NCBI RefSeq assembly: GCF_021389935.1
Contig: NZ_CP089979.1
Location: 4,817,001 to 4,881,000 of the forward strand
DNA from: Fulvivirga ligni
GTDB lineage: Bacteria > Bacteroidota > Bacteroidia > Cytophagales > Cyclobacteriaceae
Direction of reading: 5' to 3'
Length of the DNA stretch: 64,000 bases
The position numbers were made by a program, and so were the translations under genes. The notes under the pieces were generated by a model that had not been told where the DNA came from, made no database searches, and worked only from the letters and a program-made list of their open reading frames with translations. Positions 8,477 to 16,748 of the stretch are shown piece after piece. Every line of letters starts with the position of its first letter. The stretch's first letter is position 1.

Positions 8477-8971
8477 TTATTTTGAAAAGAAAACTGCACT
8501 TAGTTGATGATTATGAGATGCCTTACCGAAGGTCATTTCTCCTGGCGGCACCCAGGTAGTAGTTACTTTGGATCGCTTAATAAACGGATACAAATCGAAG
8601 CTATCCTTGTGATACGGATGGAAAGTCACAGATTCCTGTGCATAAATCTCATCTATAGCATTCCCTTCCAAATAATTATTAAATGCCCTTTGATTCACTC
8701 CCGAAAAACTATCGACAGTCATATTTACCAACTGTGTTGAGTAGGTGTTTTCAATGAACTTACGAGCATTCTTAAAATCCCGAGTAGTCATAGCCGTCAG
8801 CCTCTTAGTGGGATGATCGAAAAGTAATTCCGAAATGGAAATAGATCTGGACAAGCCATGAAGTAATATTATTTTTAAATGCTCATTCTGATTTTTATTT
8901 AAAGCCTCAATAGCGAGATTTAGTGATCTTACGCTAAAGTCGGTCGGTATTAATACTGTTTTAGTCATCAT
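8477..8971 (-). CDS. UspA-like universal stress domain protein
   Basis: 164 residues starting with TKTVLIPTDFSVRSLNLAIEAL, the beta1-loop-alpha1 segment of universal stress proteins in which the Asp contacts nucleotide in ATP-binding members. The C-terminal half is divergent: I do not see the G-x2-G-x9-G-(S/T) ATP-binding motif, so this is likely a non-ATP-binding or degenerate member. The start is an ATGATG doublet. A repeat (9035-9055) resembling one upstream of the neighbouring OmpR-type regulator lies 64 bases before it. Confidence 0.65.
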   Translation of the reverse strand: MMTKTVLIPTDFSVRSLNLAIEALNKNQNEHLKIILLHGLSRSISISELLFDHPTKRLTAMTTRDFKNARKFIENTYSTQLVNMTVDSFSGVNQRAFNNYLEGNAIDEIYAQESVTFHPYHKDSFDLYPFIKRSKVTTTWVPPGEMTFGKASHNHQLSAVFFSK

Positions 8972-9034
8972 AACAGAATAATTAATGATTATGTGACCAA
9001 ATTATAACCTACCTATTAGAATGATATAAGGAAC

Positions 9035-9055
9035 TGATTAAGATGAGATTAAAAT
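9035..9055 (-). promoter_or_regulatory. GATTAA direct repeat upstream of the UspA-like gene
   Basis: TGATTAA, four bases, then GATTAAAAT on the plus strand: ATTAA repeated with 11-base spacing. A similar sequence with 10-base spacing (TGATTAAACTACATTAAAAT) precedes the regulator gene at 11166-11185. It could be a target of that regulator, but the motif is AT-rich and could occur by chance. Confidence 0.25.
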
Positions 9056-10429
9056 TTACTCATCAGCAATAATTAATTGAACATAGACAGTAGTACCCTC
9101 ACCTAATTCGGACCTCACCTCCAAATCTCCCTGATGCATCTTGATGATATTTCTGGCCAATGGCAGACCTATACCATACCCCTCATGGTAGCCGGTGTTA
9201 GATGCTCTGAAGTAAGGGTCGTAAATAAACTGAAGTTCTTCCTCAGGAATGCCAATACCATGATCACTGATAATCACTGAAATACGCTGATCTGCCACAC
9301 CAACAGCTACATACACCGTATGATCAGTAGAATATTTGCAGCCATTAAGCACAATATTTGAAAGTGCCAGGTGTAATAATTGCTCGTTGGCCTGGGTATT
9401 GAGAAGGGTTGGATTCTCCGGCAGCAAGCTGAAATCAAAGATGATTTTATTATTCGCATCCATCTCCTCCGCTGTTTTCTTCACTTCCATTAGCAGCTGA
9501 TCTATCCGCACGAGGCTTTCTTTCTGTATTTTGCCATTATATCCTGTTCGAGCAAGATAAAGGAGTGCATTGGTCTTCCGCTCTAACTTTTCGGCCTCAC
9601 AAAGCACTGTTTTCAAAGCCTGGACATATTCTTCGTTGGTCCTTTCCAGACTTAGAGTAACTTCAGTTCGGCCGATAATGGCTGTTAATGGCGTGTTAAG
9701 CTCATGAGAGGCATTGCTGATGAAGTTTTTCTGTGTCTCAAAAGAGGTCTCCAGGCGGTTGAGCATATCATTGAAAGTATTCGTAAGGTCACTGATGGTA
9801 TCTCCATCATTACCCGCAGGCTCCAGCCGTAAATGCAAACTCTGCAAACTGATATCCTTTACTTTATTGATAATATCCGTAATGGGCTTAATGATTCGTT
9901 TTGAAAAAGAAATGGATATGAAAAATATAATCACAAAGGCTATAATGAGAGAAGTGATCAGCAGGTTACGAAGGTATATGATGTGGTGGGTAATGAAATA
10001 ATTCTCTGCGGACGCAATGACCAAATACTTAATATGATCGGTATTTTCATAAATGGTTCCGTAGTAAAACCTTTTGTTATTGTTATAATGCGCAATGCTA
10101 TCCTTTACAATTTCTTCTATAAAGTGTGATTCATAACCACTTAAAGCGGTATCCAAATGAAAATCATGCAGATCAGATAGCTTTACCAGGTCGATTTTCT
10201 CATTAGGAAGCTGCTCGAGATATTCATAGCGAAGTTCACGGATCACATTAGTGTGATTCTCATTCTCTACGCGGTATTTAGCAGTAGTAATTGCTCTGAT
10301 CTCCAGTCTTTTATAAAAATCAGTGAAGGCGTAGTTAGAAATGGAATAATAAATAAATCCACTAAAAATCAGGGTGTAACTGAGGAAGATGAGTAATAGC
10401 AGATAGATGATCTTGTTTTGAATCTTCAT
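9056..10429 (-). CDS. HAMP-containing two-component sensor histidine kinase
   Basis: 457 residues. Transmembrane helices at about 8-30 and 153-175 frame a periplasmic sensor of about 120 residues, followed by a HAMP linker (176-230) and a dimerisation domain with His242 (FISNASHELNTPLTA). The ATPase domain has the N-box (LALSNIVLNGCKYS), G1 DHGIGI, F-box FIYDPYFRA and G2 GYGIGLPLARNI. All catalytic boxes are present. It overlaps the upstream response-regulator gene by four bases (ATGA), so the pair is translationally coupled. The layout resembles metal or envelope-stress kinases such as CusS, but the signal is unknown. Confidence 0.94.
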   Translation of the reverse strand: MKIQNKIIYLLLLIFLSYTLIFSGFIYYSISNYAFTDFYKRLEIRAITTAKYRVENENHTNVIRELRYEYLEQLPNEKIDLVKLSDLHDFHLDTALSGYESHFIEEIVKDSIAHYNNNKRFYYGTIYENTDHIKYLVIASAENYFITHHIIYLRNLLITSLIIAFVIIFFISISFSKRIIKPITDIINKVKDISLQSLHLRLEPAGNDGDTISDLTNTFNDMLNRLETSFETQKNFISNASHELNTPLTAIIGRTEVTLSLERTNEEYVQALKTVLCEAEKLERKTNALLYLARTGYNGKIQKESLVRIDQLLMEVKKTAEEMDANNKIIFDFSLLPENPTLLNTQANEQLLHLALSNIVLNGCKYSTDHTVYVAVGVADQRISVIISDHGIGIPEEELQFIYDPYFRASNTGYHEGYGIGLPLARNIIKMHQGDLEVRSELGEGTTVYVQLIIADE

Positions 10430-11112
10430 GACTCTTCTTTTAATACATAACCCATGCCTATCACCGTGTGAATCAATCTCTTAGGATTAACTTTCTCCAG
10501 CTTCTTCCTTAAGTAATTGACGTATACATCCACTACGTTGGTTCCCAGATCGAACTGTACTCCCCAAACTTCCTCCAGCATATCTACTCTGGAAAGTACC
10601 CGTTTGGCATTCTTGATGAACATGAACAAAAGCCTATATTCGGTGGATGTGAGAGACACCTCTACTCCACCCCTTTTCACTGTTTTGGTCTGATCATCCA
10701 GCACCAAATCTGAAAAGGTAAAGACATCTTCTTTATCGGAGGTGGTTTGAACCGGGCTTCTTCTGAGCAATGTTCGGACGCGCGCCAATAACTCAATGAA
10801 TTTAAAAGGCTTTTTGAGATAGTCATCCGCACCTGAATCCAGACCTAGCACCACATTTTCAGTGCTGCCCAAAGCGGTTAAAAACAAAATGGGCGTTTGC
10901 CTCACCTCCCGCACAGCTTTACATATTTCTATACCATTAATCCCGGGCAGCATAATATCTAATATGATCAGGTCATACTCGTGGGTAATGGCCATTTGCT
11001 TGCCCTGTAATCCTTCCATGGCCACGCTAACATCGTAGCCCTGCTCGGCCAGGCCTTTATTAATGAAGGCACAAACCTCACTATCATCTTCTACCAACAG
11101 AATCTTTGCCAT
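10426..11112 (-). CDS. OmpR/PhoB-family response regulator
   Basis: 228 residues. The receiver domain has Glu8/Asp9, phospho-acceptor Asp52 (IILDIMLPGING), Thr79 (FLTALGS) and Lys101 (YLKKPF). The winged-helix domain (about 128-226) ends in LIHTVIGMGYVLKEES. It resembles CusR/CopR-type regulators in its receiver motif and overall layout, but no metal-efflux genes are near. First gene of the operon with the HAMP kinase. A GATTAA-type repeat at 11166-11185, 54 bases upstream, may be an autoregulatory site. Confidence 0.95.
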   Translation of the reverse strand: MAKILLVEDDSEVCAFINKGLAEQGYDVSVAMEGLQGKQMAITHEYDLIILDIMLPGINGIEICKAVREVRQTPILFLTALGSTENVVLGLDSGADDYLKKPFKFIELLARVRTLLRRSPVQTTSDKEDVFTFSDLVLDDQTKTVKRGGVEVSLTSTEYRLLFMFIKNAKRVLSRVDMLEEVWGVQFDLGTNVVDVYVNYLRKKLEKVNPKRLIHTVIGMGYVLKEES

Positions 11113-11165
11113 GCTATTTAAAATTGAATTCCCAGGAACAATACTTTACGATATTACGCGCTAAG

Positions 11166-11185
11166 TGATTAAACTACATTAAAAT
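11166..11185 (-). promoter_or_regulatory. GATTAA/ATTAAA repeat upstream of the second OmpR-type regulator
   Basis: TGATTAAACTACATTAAAAT, with ATTAA repeated at 10-base spacing, resembles the element at 9035-9055 in front of the UspA-like gene. It is a tentative regulator site. Confidence 0.25.
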
Positions 11186-11222
11186 GGCATTAGAAAATAG
11201 GCATTACAAGGAAAAAAGGCTT

Positions 11223-11639
11223 CTAATCATTTTTAGCAATTGAATCACTAACGGAATATCCTTCTGCTGCCTCTTTCACCTCCAGGCGAATATGTGCGGT
11301 ACCGCTCTCCATCATGCCCAGCTTTTTAGCTGCCCTTCTGGAAAGGTCTAGTATTCTGTTTTTTGAATATGGTCCACGATCATTTACCTCTACCATTACG
11401 GTGCTATCATTATCCAGATTCGTGACTTGCAGAATAGTACCCAAAGGCAATTGATTATGCGCTGCGGTTAGACTGTCCTTAGTATAAGCATCACCACTGG
11501 CCGTGGGTCTGCCTTCCAGCATTCGCGCATAGTATGAGGCGACTCCCTCCTGAGTGTATGGCTCGGGCTGCGGTTTAGTAGGTTTATCAGAAGTACAGGC
11601 TGTGATGATTAGGAGAAGGATAGGTATGGTTCTTTTCAT
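11223..11639 (-). CDS. RlpA-like double-psi beta-barrel lipoprotein
   Basis: 138 residues from the ATG at 11639; an ATG 30 bases upstream exists, but this start gives a proper lipoprotein signal (MKRTIPILLLIITAC, lipidated Cys15). The mature domain has the RlpA signature: GVASYYARMLEGRPTASG, LTAAHNQLPLGTILQVTNL, then VEVNDRGPYSKNRILDLSRRAAKKLG. RlpA proteins bind septal, denuded peptidoglycan and some are lytic transglycosylases. This one has only the barrel and no SPOR domain. It is probably anchored in the periplasm. It is transcribed alone or with the lipoprotein operon upstream (74-base gap). Confidence 0.88.
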   Translation of the reverse strand: MKRTIPILLLIITACTSDKPTKPQPEPYTQEGVASYYARMLEGRPTASGDAYTKDSLTAAHNQLPLGTILQVTNLDNDSTVMVEVNDRGPYSKNRILDLSRRAAKKLGMMESGTAHIRLEVKEAAEGYSVSDSIAKND

Positions 11640-11713
11640 GGGTGAGATGTTTATTGCTTTAACAAACAATCCTGAAAAACTTCCTTTATTTTAATTGATT
11701 TTGAAGTTCTGTG

Positions 11714-12295
11714 TTACCTGAGCTTGGATTTTGCCACTAGATTCCAATTGATTTCATTTTCCTTGACCTTTTTCACATACCTTTTGTAAGTATCAAAACC
11801 ATTATCCTTAAACCTGATATAGGCCGACCCAATCTTGAGATTTTTAGGATCAGAATCTGATTGAAACAAAAAAACCCCATTCACAAAATGCATATTACAA
11901 TCGCCAACTTTTTTCATTAATGCTTCCATCCCCTTTTCTTTACTTAAGGCAACTAAAAGAGTGTTGTCACATTGATTTAACAACTTTTTGTAAAAATACT
12001 TATGAACTATCTCTTTAATTCTATATTGGATGTCATTAGAGCAAAAAGCAGTATCTGGCAGATCGTTTAACCATTGAGCGGTTTCTAAAACTTCCAGATC
12101 ATTCTTTCTTTCGCCTTTGGAATAAGTTTCATTTACTACAAACAATAATCCTTTCTCAGTCTCAGAGTTATAAAAATCAATATATCTCCTTTCTAAAGCA
12201 TCAACCTTTGTTTGCTGTTCATGAGATATATCTTCCACACAGCTCATGCAGGTAAGAAAAATAATGACGACCAGAAAATTCAAATATAGCCTCAT
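11714..12295 (-). CDS. Putative lipoprotein, paralogue of the one at 12968-13540
   Basis: 193 residues with a lipoprotein signal (FLTCMSC, lipid Cys19). I do not recognise the domain. It aligns along its length with the protein at 12968-13540: LDALExRYxxFYNxxxE near the start, a YxKGxRKxDxxVLxxA stretch, a central NxCDxxLL segment, a Cys-containing patch, and a C-terminal LKIGxAxxxFK...W.L.AK. Two gene copies separated by an unrelated lipoprotein gene suggest local duplication and divergence. It is the last gene of the six-gene operon starting with DUF1801. Confidence 0.75.
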   Translation of the reverse strand: MRLYLNFLVVIIFLTCMSCVEDISHEQQTKVDALERRYIDFYNSETEKGLLFVVNETYSKGERKNDLEVLETAQWLNDLPDTAFCSNDIQYRIKEIVHKYFYKKLLNQCDNTLLVALSKEKGMEALMKKVGDCNMHFVNGVFLFQSDSDPKNLKIGSAYIRFKDNGFDTYKRYVKKVKENEINWNLVAKSKLR

Positions 12296-12306
12296 ACTAA
12301 TGCCCT

Positions 12307-12978
12307 CTAATTCTCAATATGGGAAAGATCCATAGTCACAGTATCAAAATCAGTCATCGCTTTAAGGCTTTGAGGTAGTGGCCCTTCTAAACTAAATTCT
12401 CCTGAAGGACTTAACGGCACCAACTCTCCATTAACTTCTAATGCCTGTATTGGATAAAACTCAGCTACTTCCAATGTATCATTGTTATAATAGATAATGG
12501 TCTCATCCATATATGGCTTTAGTATCTCTGCCAATTCTTGAGCCACACTGTCAATCATTTTTTGCCTCAATTGCAGTTCCAGAATCAAGAGATCATTTGG
12601 TGATTCAGTTTGCCAAGTTACATCTGCAAACCACCCTGATACTTTAAGTTCTTGAAGATCAGACAATTCGACATTTTCAATAACACCACCATCATTTCTT
12701 TGCTGTTTAAATGTGGTATCTACCACCGTTTCTATTGAATGATAAGAATTTATTAATTGGGTTGCCTTCTGGTAGAGCTGAACTTCCTGGGGCCTATCAC
12801 CCCTTTTTATCATTTCACCATAAAGTGCTGAATAAGGTCTCTCTACCTTCTCTATATTATACTCTTTCTGTGCACTTCTAATCTGCAAATATTTATTTAC
12901 CAAGACTGGGTCGGCTTTTTGCTGGCATCCTAACAATGTCCCAATAAAAAATAAGGTTATGATTAATCTAATTTTCAT
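12307..12978 (-). CDS. Putative lipoprotein of unknown function
   Basis: 223 residues from the ATG at 12978 (MKIRLIITLFFIGTLLGC, lipid Cys18); the upstream ATG at 12996 would lengthen the overlap with the preceding gene and spoil the signal. The mature part is mainly charged and amphipathic: a helical first half (KYLQIRSAQKEYNIEKV) and a beta-rich second half with the unusual VNGELVPLSPSGEFSLEGPL. I do not recognise the family. It lies between two paralogous lipoprotein genes, overlapping the first by 11 bases. Confidence 0.7.
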   Translation of the reverse strand: MKIRLIITLFFIGTLLGCQQKADPVLVNKYLQIRSAQKEYNIEKVERPYSALYGEMIKRGDRPQEVQLYQKATQLINSYHSIETVVDTTFKQQRNDGGVIENVELSDLQELKVSGWFADVTWQTESPNDLLILELQLRQKMIDSVAQELAEILKPYMDETIIYYNNDTLEVAEFYPIQALEVNGELVPLSPSGEFSLEGPLPQSLKAMTDFDTVTMDLSHIEN

Positions 12979-13540
12979 ACAAAGACTCTTTAGCAATCAA
13001 TTTCCATGACGCGCAATTATTATCAAGATTTCTTTCTAACCATTTTAATTCATCTCCATTTTTATTTCTAAACTTTACTCCAGCAATACCAATTTTTAAT
13101 ATTTCTCCACTTGCTGTGGTCTGAAACAGACTTAGGTAACCCCGGTAAAATCCACAAAATGAGCCCATCTGTTCTGCGCAACTGGCAAGGAACCTCTCCC
13201 TCACTGATGATTTCAGCAATTCATCATCACAATTATTCCTCAATGAATCTGAGAGACTTTTACCTATAGCTTCACTCAACTGCCGCCCCAATGCACATAT
13301 AACAGTATCTTTCATATCAATAAAACTTTCAGCCTCTTTTAAAACCTTCATATCTGCCTTTCTTTGACCTTTGCCATAAACTTCAATCCCAGTTCCGAAC
13401 AAATATTCCTCAGCCTTCTCATTATAAAACTGCACATACCTGTTTTCCAAAGCATCAAGCGACTCCTGCTGCTGCTCAGAAACATTCTCGGTGCAGCCCA
13501 TGGCTGCGATGAATAAGATTAGGAACAGGGATATTCTCAT
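12968..13540 (-). CDS. Putative lipoprotein, paralogue of the one at 11714-12295
   Basis: 190 residues with a lipoprotein signal (LFIAAMGC). It shares the residue pattern of its paralogue (SLDALENRYVQFYNEK, VYGKGQRKADMKVLKEAESF, RNNCDDELL, LKIGIAGVKFRNK) and keeps several Cys residues absent from the other copy (CAEQMGSFCGFY). The function is unknown. Its ATG shares one base with the DUF2071 stop codon (TGATG), which argues for coupled translation; a GTG immediately before is an alternative start. Confidence 0.75.
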   Translation of the reverse strand: MRISLFLILFIAAMGCTENVSEQQQESLDALENRYVQFYNEKAEEYLFGTGIEVYGKGQRKADMKVLKEAESFIDMKDTVICALGRQLSEAIGKSLSDSLRNNCDDELLKSSVRERFLASCAEQMGSFCGFYRGYLSLFQTTASGEILKIGIAGVKFRNKNGDELKWLERNLDNNCASWKLIAKESLYEN

Positions 13541-14247
13541 CACAACTTCCTCTTATTCTCCACCGTAATTTTAGAACCTTCGGCCAGCATCACTGACTGC
13601 GGTTCTAAATCACATAGCAAGCCGAATTCATCTCCATATAGTGCCGGGAAGTTTACGTCTATTCTGTAATCCTGTACGGAATAGGCCTGCCATCTGGGGT
13701 GCGTCACTTCATATTCGAAGGTGGTATTCGCTTTTGCTTGTGTATAACCCCAATAATGCTCGGTAATAAACTCTGTTTCAGAACCTTCAGGTATTTCACT
13801 GGCTTTTAAATCAGCCTTTACAGTGAAAATATTCTCCTCCTTTTGATACTTCCAGGCATAGGTCACTTCCCTGTGATCTTCATGTTCCACCCATTTATGG
13901 CTCATAGGTAGGGTTTGATAGTGCTCTTGGTACACGGTGTTGGCGACAAAAGTAAGCATGGGCTTAGGTACCAGCTCTTTAATAAAAACCACTCCCCTTC
14001 GCCATTCTCCATTATATTTGCTTCGCACATAAAACCTGAGGTTAACCTCTTCAAAATTGATATGAAATGGAATAGGTAGCCCAAGCAATTTCGTATTCTT
14101 AAACATAAACCCCACTAAACTCACGTAGCAGGTGTTATTCCACAGGTCCAGCTCAGTGCCATGTGGCACATGTTTCTTTAATATATCTGGGTCTATTGCA
14201 TAATTGGCCAGTGCCAGTTTTCTCCATTCAGCTTTTAAAAAACTCAT
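13540..14247 (-). CDS. DUF2071 (YqjF-like) protein
   Basis: 235 residues starting MSFLKAEWRKLALANYAIDPDILKKHVPHG, the typical opening of the DUF2071 family, with CYVSLVGFMFKNTKLLGLPIPFHINFEEVNLRFYV in the middle. It looks soluble and full-length, with no signal peptide. Family members are acetoacetate-decarboxylase-like folds of unknown activity. It lies two bases after the sulfatase stop and overlaps the following lipoprotein start by one base, so it is part of a tightly packed operon. Confidence 0.88.
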   Translation of the reverse strand: MSFLKAEWRKLALANYAIDPDILKKHVPHGTELDLWNNTCYVSLVGFMFKNTKLLGLPIPFHINFEEVNLRFYVRSKYNGEWRRGVVFIKELVPKPMLTFVANTVYQEHYQTLPMSHKWVEHEDHREVTYAWKYQKEENIFTVKADLKASEIPEGSETEFITEHYWGYTQAKANTTFEYEVTHPRWQAYSVQDYRIDVNFPALYGDEFGLLCDLEPQSVMLAEGSKITVENKRKL

Positions 14248-14249
14248 AT

Positions 14250-15824
14250 TTAGTAGGTTAACATGGCATGTGAGGTTATCTTTTTCATATCCTCAACGCT
14301 GGTGGTATCTCCATATTGTTTTTGCAGCTCAGCCATCTTTATTTTAAGGGTTTGTATCAATTCTTCATTATCAGGATCGTCATAGATATTATGTAATTCA
14401 TCAGGATCATTCTGCAGATCAAACAGCTCCCAAACATCAATATTGTAGTAATAATGAATCAGCTTATAGCGATCTGTTCTGATGCCATAATGCGGCTGCA
14501 CATTATGCCACTTGGGGTATTCATAATAATGATAGTACATAGCCTCTCTCCAGGGCACATTTTCACCTTCAAACAAAGTAAAGAAGTCATTGCCTTGCAT
14601 GCTCTTATCCGGCTCTATACCAGCAGCTTGGAGCAGAGAAGGAGCAAAATCGACATTAAGCACCATTTTATCGATTTGCTGTCCTGCCTTTACCACTTTT
14701 GGGTATCTTACCATCAATGGCATGTGTAAGGATGGCTCGTACATAAAGCGCTTATCAAACCAGCCATGATCACCCAAATAGAAACCTTGGTCTGAGGTAT
14801 ATACCACAATCGTATTCTCTGTTAATCCATTATCATCCAAATACTTAAGGACCTTTCCAATATTATCATCTACGGACCTCACCACGGCCAGGTAATCCTT
14901 GATCCACCTTTGATATTTCCATCTTTTCAGGGCTTCACCCCCCAGTGTATCGGACGGTGAAAAATACTCACCTTTATCTCCTGTTCTGAGCCAGTCATTC
15001 CTCTCCTTTGGTGTGAGCCCTTCAGGCGGGGTCAATTTTAAATCCTGCCGATTCAAATAGGTGCCCACCTCCATCATCTGCTTTCCCGCTGTTAGTTCGC
15101 GGGTGGCATAATCATCGTCAAAGGTTTTAGGATACGGAATCTCCACACCATCAAACAAATGCTGATAGACACTGTCTGGTCGCCATGGCCTGTGTGGGGC
15201 TTTGTATTGAAGAAATAAAGCAAAAGGCTCTTCTCCTTTCTGCTGCTTCAACCAGTCCAAACCATAATTGGTGGTCAGATTAGTGGAATATCCTTTGGCC
15301 CGCAAGGTATCTCCATTTTGGTTATAAACAGGGTTCCAATAGTAGCCCTGCCCATCCACAGCAATGTGATAATTATAATAATCAAAGCCCTGAGGCACCG
15401 AGTGCAAGTGCCACTTGCCTACCATGGCGGTTTGGTAGCCATTATCCTTCAATATTTTAGGCAGCGTTATCTGGTCAGCATCAAAATGAGAATACGGACC
15501 GTTGCCTTCATTTTTATAATACTTGTTTAAATGACTGTACTTCCCTGTGATAATTGAAGCCCTGCTGGGCCCGCAGATAGAGTTAGTACAAAAGGCGTTG
15601 GTAAAAATGGCACCTTCATGCGCTATCCTGTCAATATTGGGAGTAGGCGCCACGTCTTTATAAAGGCCCTGATAGGCACTAATGGCCTGCAGCCCATGGT
15701 CATCCGTCATGATAAAGAGGATGTTGGGCTTTTTTGCAATCGACTTTTCTTGTTTGTCTTTTTCTGTTTTCGAACAACTGAAGAGAATACCTGAAGCAAG
15801 AAAAGCCAGCAATAACTTTTTCAT
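14250..15824 (-). CDS. Arylsulfatase-family sulfatase lipoprotein
   Basis: 524 residues. Signal with lipid Cys17 (ASGILFSC), so exported and membrane-anchored. The sulfatase domain opens with PNILFIMTDDHG, whose Asp41/Asp42 bind calcium, followed by the Cys-type formylglycine motif ICGPSRASIITGKY with Cys84. VGKWHLH and VVYTSDQGFYLGDHGWFDKR supply further metal and sulfate ligands. The C-terminus has the LFDLQNDPDELHN motif. Such enzymes hydrolyse sulfate esters, commonly on polysaccharides in marine Bacteroidota; activity requires conversion of Cys84 by a maturase encoded elsewhere. No glycoside hydrolase or SusCD pair is adjacent. Its start overlaps the DUF1801 stop by four bases. Confidence 0.93.
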   Translation of the reverse strand: MKKLLLAFLASGILFSCSKTEKDKQEKSIAKKPNILFIMTDDHGLQAISAYQGLYKDVAPTPNIDRIAHEGAIFTNAFCTNSICGPSRASIITGKYSHLNKYYKNEGNGPYSHFDADQITLPKILKDNGYQTAMVGKWHLHSVPQGFDYYNYHIAVDGQGYYWNPVYNQNGDTLRAKGYSTNLTTNYGLDWLKQQKGEEPFALFLQYKAPHRPWRPDSVYQHLFDGVEIPYPKTFDDDYATRELTAGKQMMEVGTYLNRQDLKLTPPEGLTPKERNDWLRTGDKGEYFSPSDTLGGEALKRWKYQRWIKDYLAVVRSVDDNIGKVLKYLDDNGLTENTIVVYTSDQGFYLGDHGWFDKRFMYEPSLHMPLMVRYPKVVKAGQQIDKMVLNVDFAPSLLQAAGIEPDKSMQGNDFFTLFEGENVPWREAMYYHYYEYPKWHNVQPHYGIRTDRYKLIHYYYNIDVWELFDLQNDPDELHNIYDDPDNEELIQTLKIKMAELQKQYGDTTSVEDMKKITSHAMLTY

Positions 15825-16186
15825 TTTTTCAATTTGCGTTTAATGATTTGAATGGCTTCAGAAACTATCTCTTTGATAGCTTCTGCCGGTAAATCTTCAT
15901 AAGGGTTGATTGGAATTACGGCCATCCGGGCCCGGTCGCCCACCTGCAATAAAGGATGATCAATGAGCTTGCCGTCGGCCACACCTATGTAAGGCCATTG
16001 TGTTTTTTTGTCCTTCCAGATGTAGCACATCATTTTTTTTCGGTAGCAGAAAAATGGCAGCTTATACTTCCAGGCAGTCTCAATATCGGCATCTACAGAT
16101 AGAATGAGCGAATGTATGGCCAGCATACACTCCTGATTCGGCGATGGCTGAGCCAGGTAGAACTCTTCTATTTGCCGTAGTTCCAT
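15821..16186 (-). CDS. DUF1801-family protein
   Basis: 121 residues, no signal peptide: MELRQIEEFYLAQPSPNQECMLAIHSLIL, ETAWKYKLPFFCYRKKMMCYIW and IGVADGKLIDHP. These match the small DUF1801/YdhG-type proteins, whose function is not settled. First gene of the operon with the sulfatase; the stop/start overlap is ATGA. Upstream lies the repeat region, so its promoter must be in the first 100 bases beyond 16186; I see no clear consensus there. Confidence 0.85.
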   Translation of the reverse strand: MELRQIEEFYLAQPSPNQECMLAIHSLILSVDADIETAWKYKLPFFCYRKKMMCYIWKDKKTQWPYIGVADGKLIDHPLLQVGDRARMAVIPINPYEDLPAEAIKEIVSEAIQIIKRKLKK

Positions 16187-16301
16187 AGGTTAAATCTATG
16201 CGAAAAAAGGCAAAGTAAAAAGGAATGTGGAAGGCGAACTGGGTTTGATGAACTGGGGTGATAGTTTTGTGGCTAATAGTGCCAACAAAGGCTTTGGTCT
16301 A

Positions 16302-16472
16302 CACCTCACCTAAATCCTCTCCTCAAGGAGAGGACTTTTGATTGTGCTTTAAATAAAAATTCCGATAGCTAAGAGCGTCTAGGCTTCGAGGGCCTCAGCC
16401 TGACTTGGAGCTGGTTAGTGATTAAAATAATAGCTCCCTTCTCCTACGAGGAGAAGGGATGGGGATGAGGTG
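16302..16472 (+). repeat. Hairpin-rich tandem repeat, copy A
   Basis: The unit starts CACCTCACC and ends GATGAGGTG, so its ends are inverted complements. Inside are a hairpin TCCTCTCCT/AGGAGAGGA, a central stem AGGCT..AGCCT in the segment AGCGTCTAGGCTTCGAGGG, and a right hairpin CTTCTCCT/AGGAGAAG. Copy A is 171 bases and is preceded by the end of the 44-base linker (from 16284). Confidence 0.9.
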
Positions 16473-16516
16473 AAGAAGGTCTGCTTTATGCGAATACAAA
16501 CGAAGGCCCTGGTCTA

Positions 16517-16686
16517 CACCTCACCTAAATCCTCTCCTCAAGGAGAGGACTTTTGATTGTGCTTTAAATAAAATTCCGATAGCGAAGAGCGTCTAGGCTT
16601 CGAGGGCCTCAGCCTGACTTAGAGTTGGTAAATGATTAAAATACTAGCTCCCTTCTCCTTCTAGGAGAAGGGCTGGGGATGAGGTG
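16517..16686 (+). repeat. Hairpin-rich tandem repeat, copy B
   Basis: Second 170-base copy, 215 bases after the start of copy A. The intervening 44 bases (16473-16516) are themselves homologous to the linkers between copies C, D and E, so the true tandem period is about 212-215 bases. Confidence 0.9.
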
Positions 16687-16748
16687 AAAATAAAAAGGCC
16701 ATTCCAACAAGTAGCTGAAATGACCTCGATAACGAAATTTATTATAAG

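Noticed and set aside
8477-8971. Considered as an ATP-binding UspA protein
   Set aside because: The C-terminal G-x2-G-x9-G-(S/T) motif is not visible; only the N-terminal fold segment supports the family call.
14250-15824. Sulfatase gene considered part of a polysaccharide-degradation locus
   Set aside because: No glycoside hydrolase, lyase or SusCD gene is adjacent, so the link cannot be supported.
16187-16301. Possible small gene upstream of the DUF1801 gene
   Set aside because: No frame with a plausible start and length; the sequence is unannotated upstream DNA leading into the repeats.
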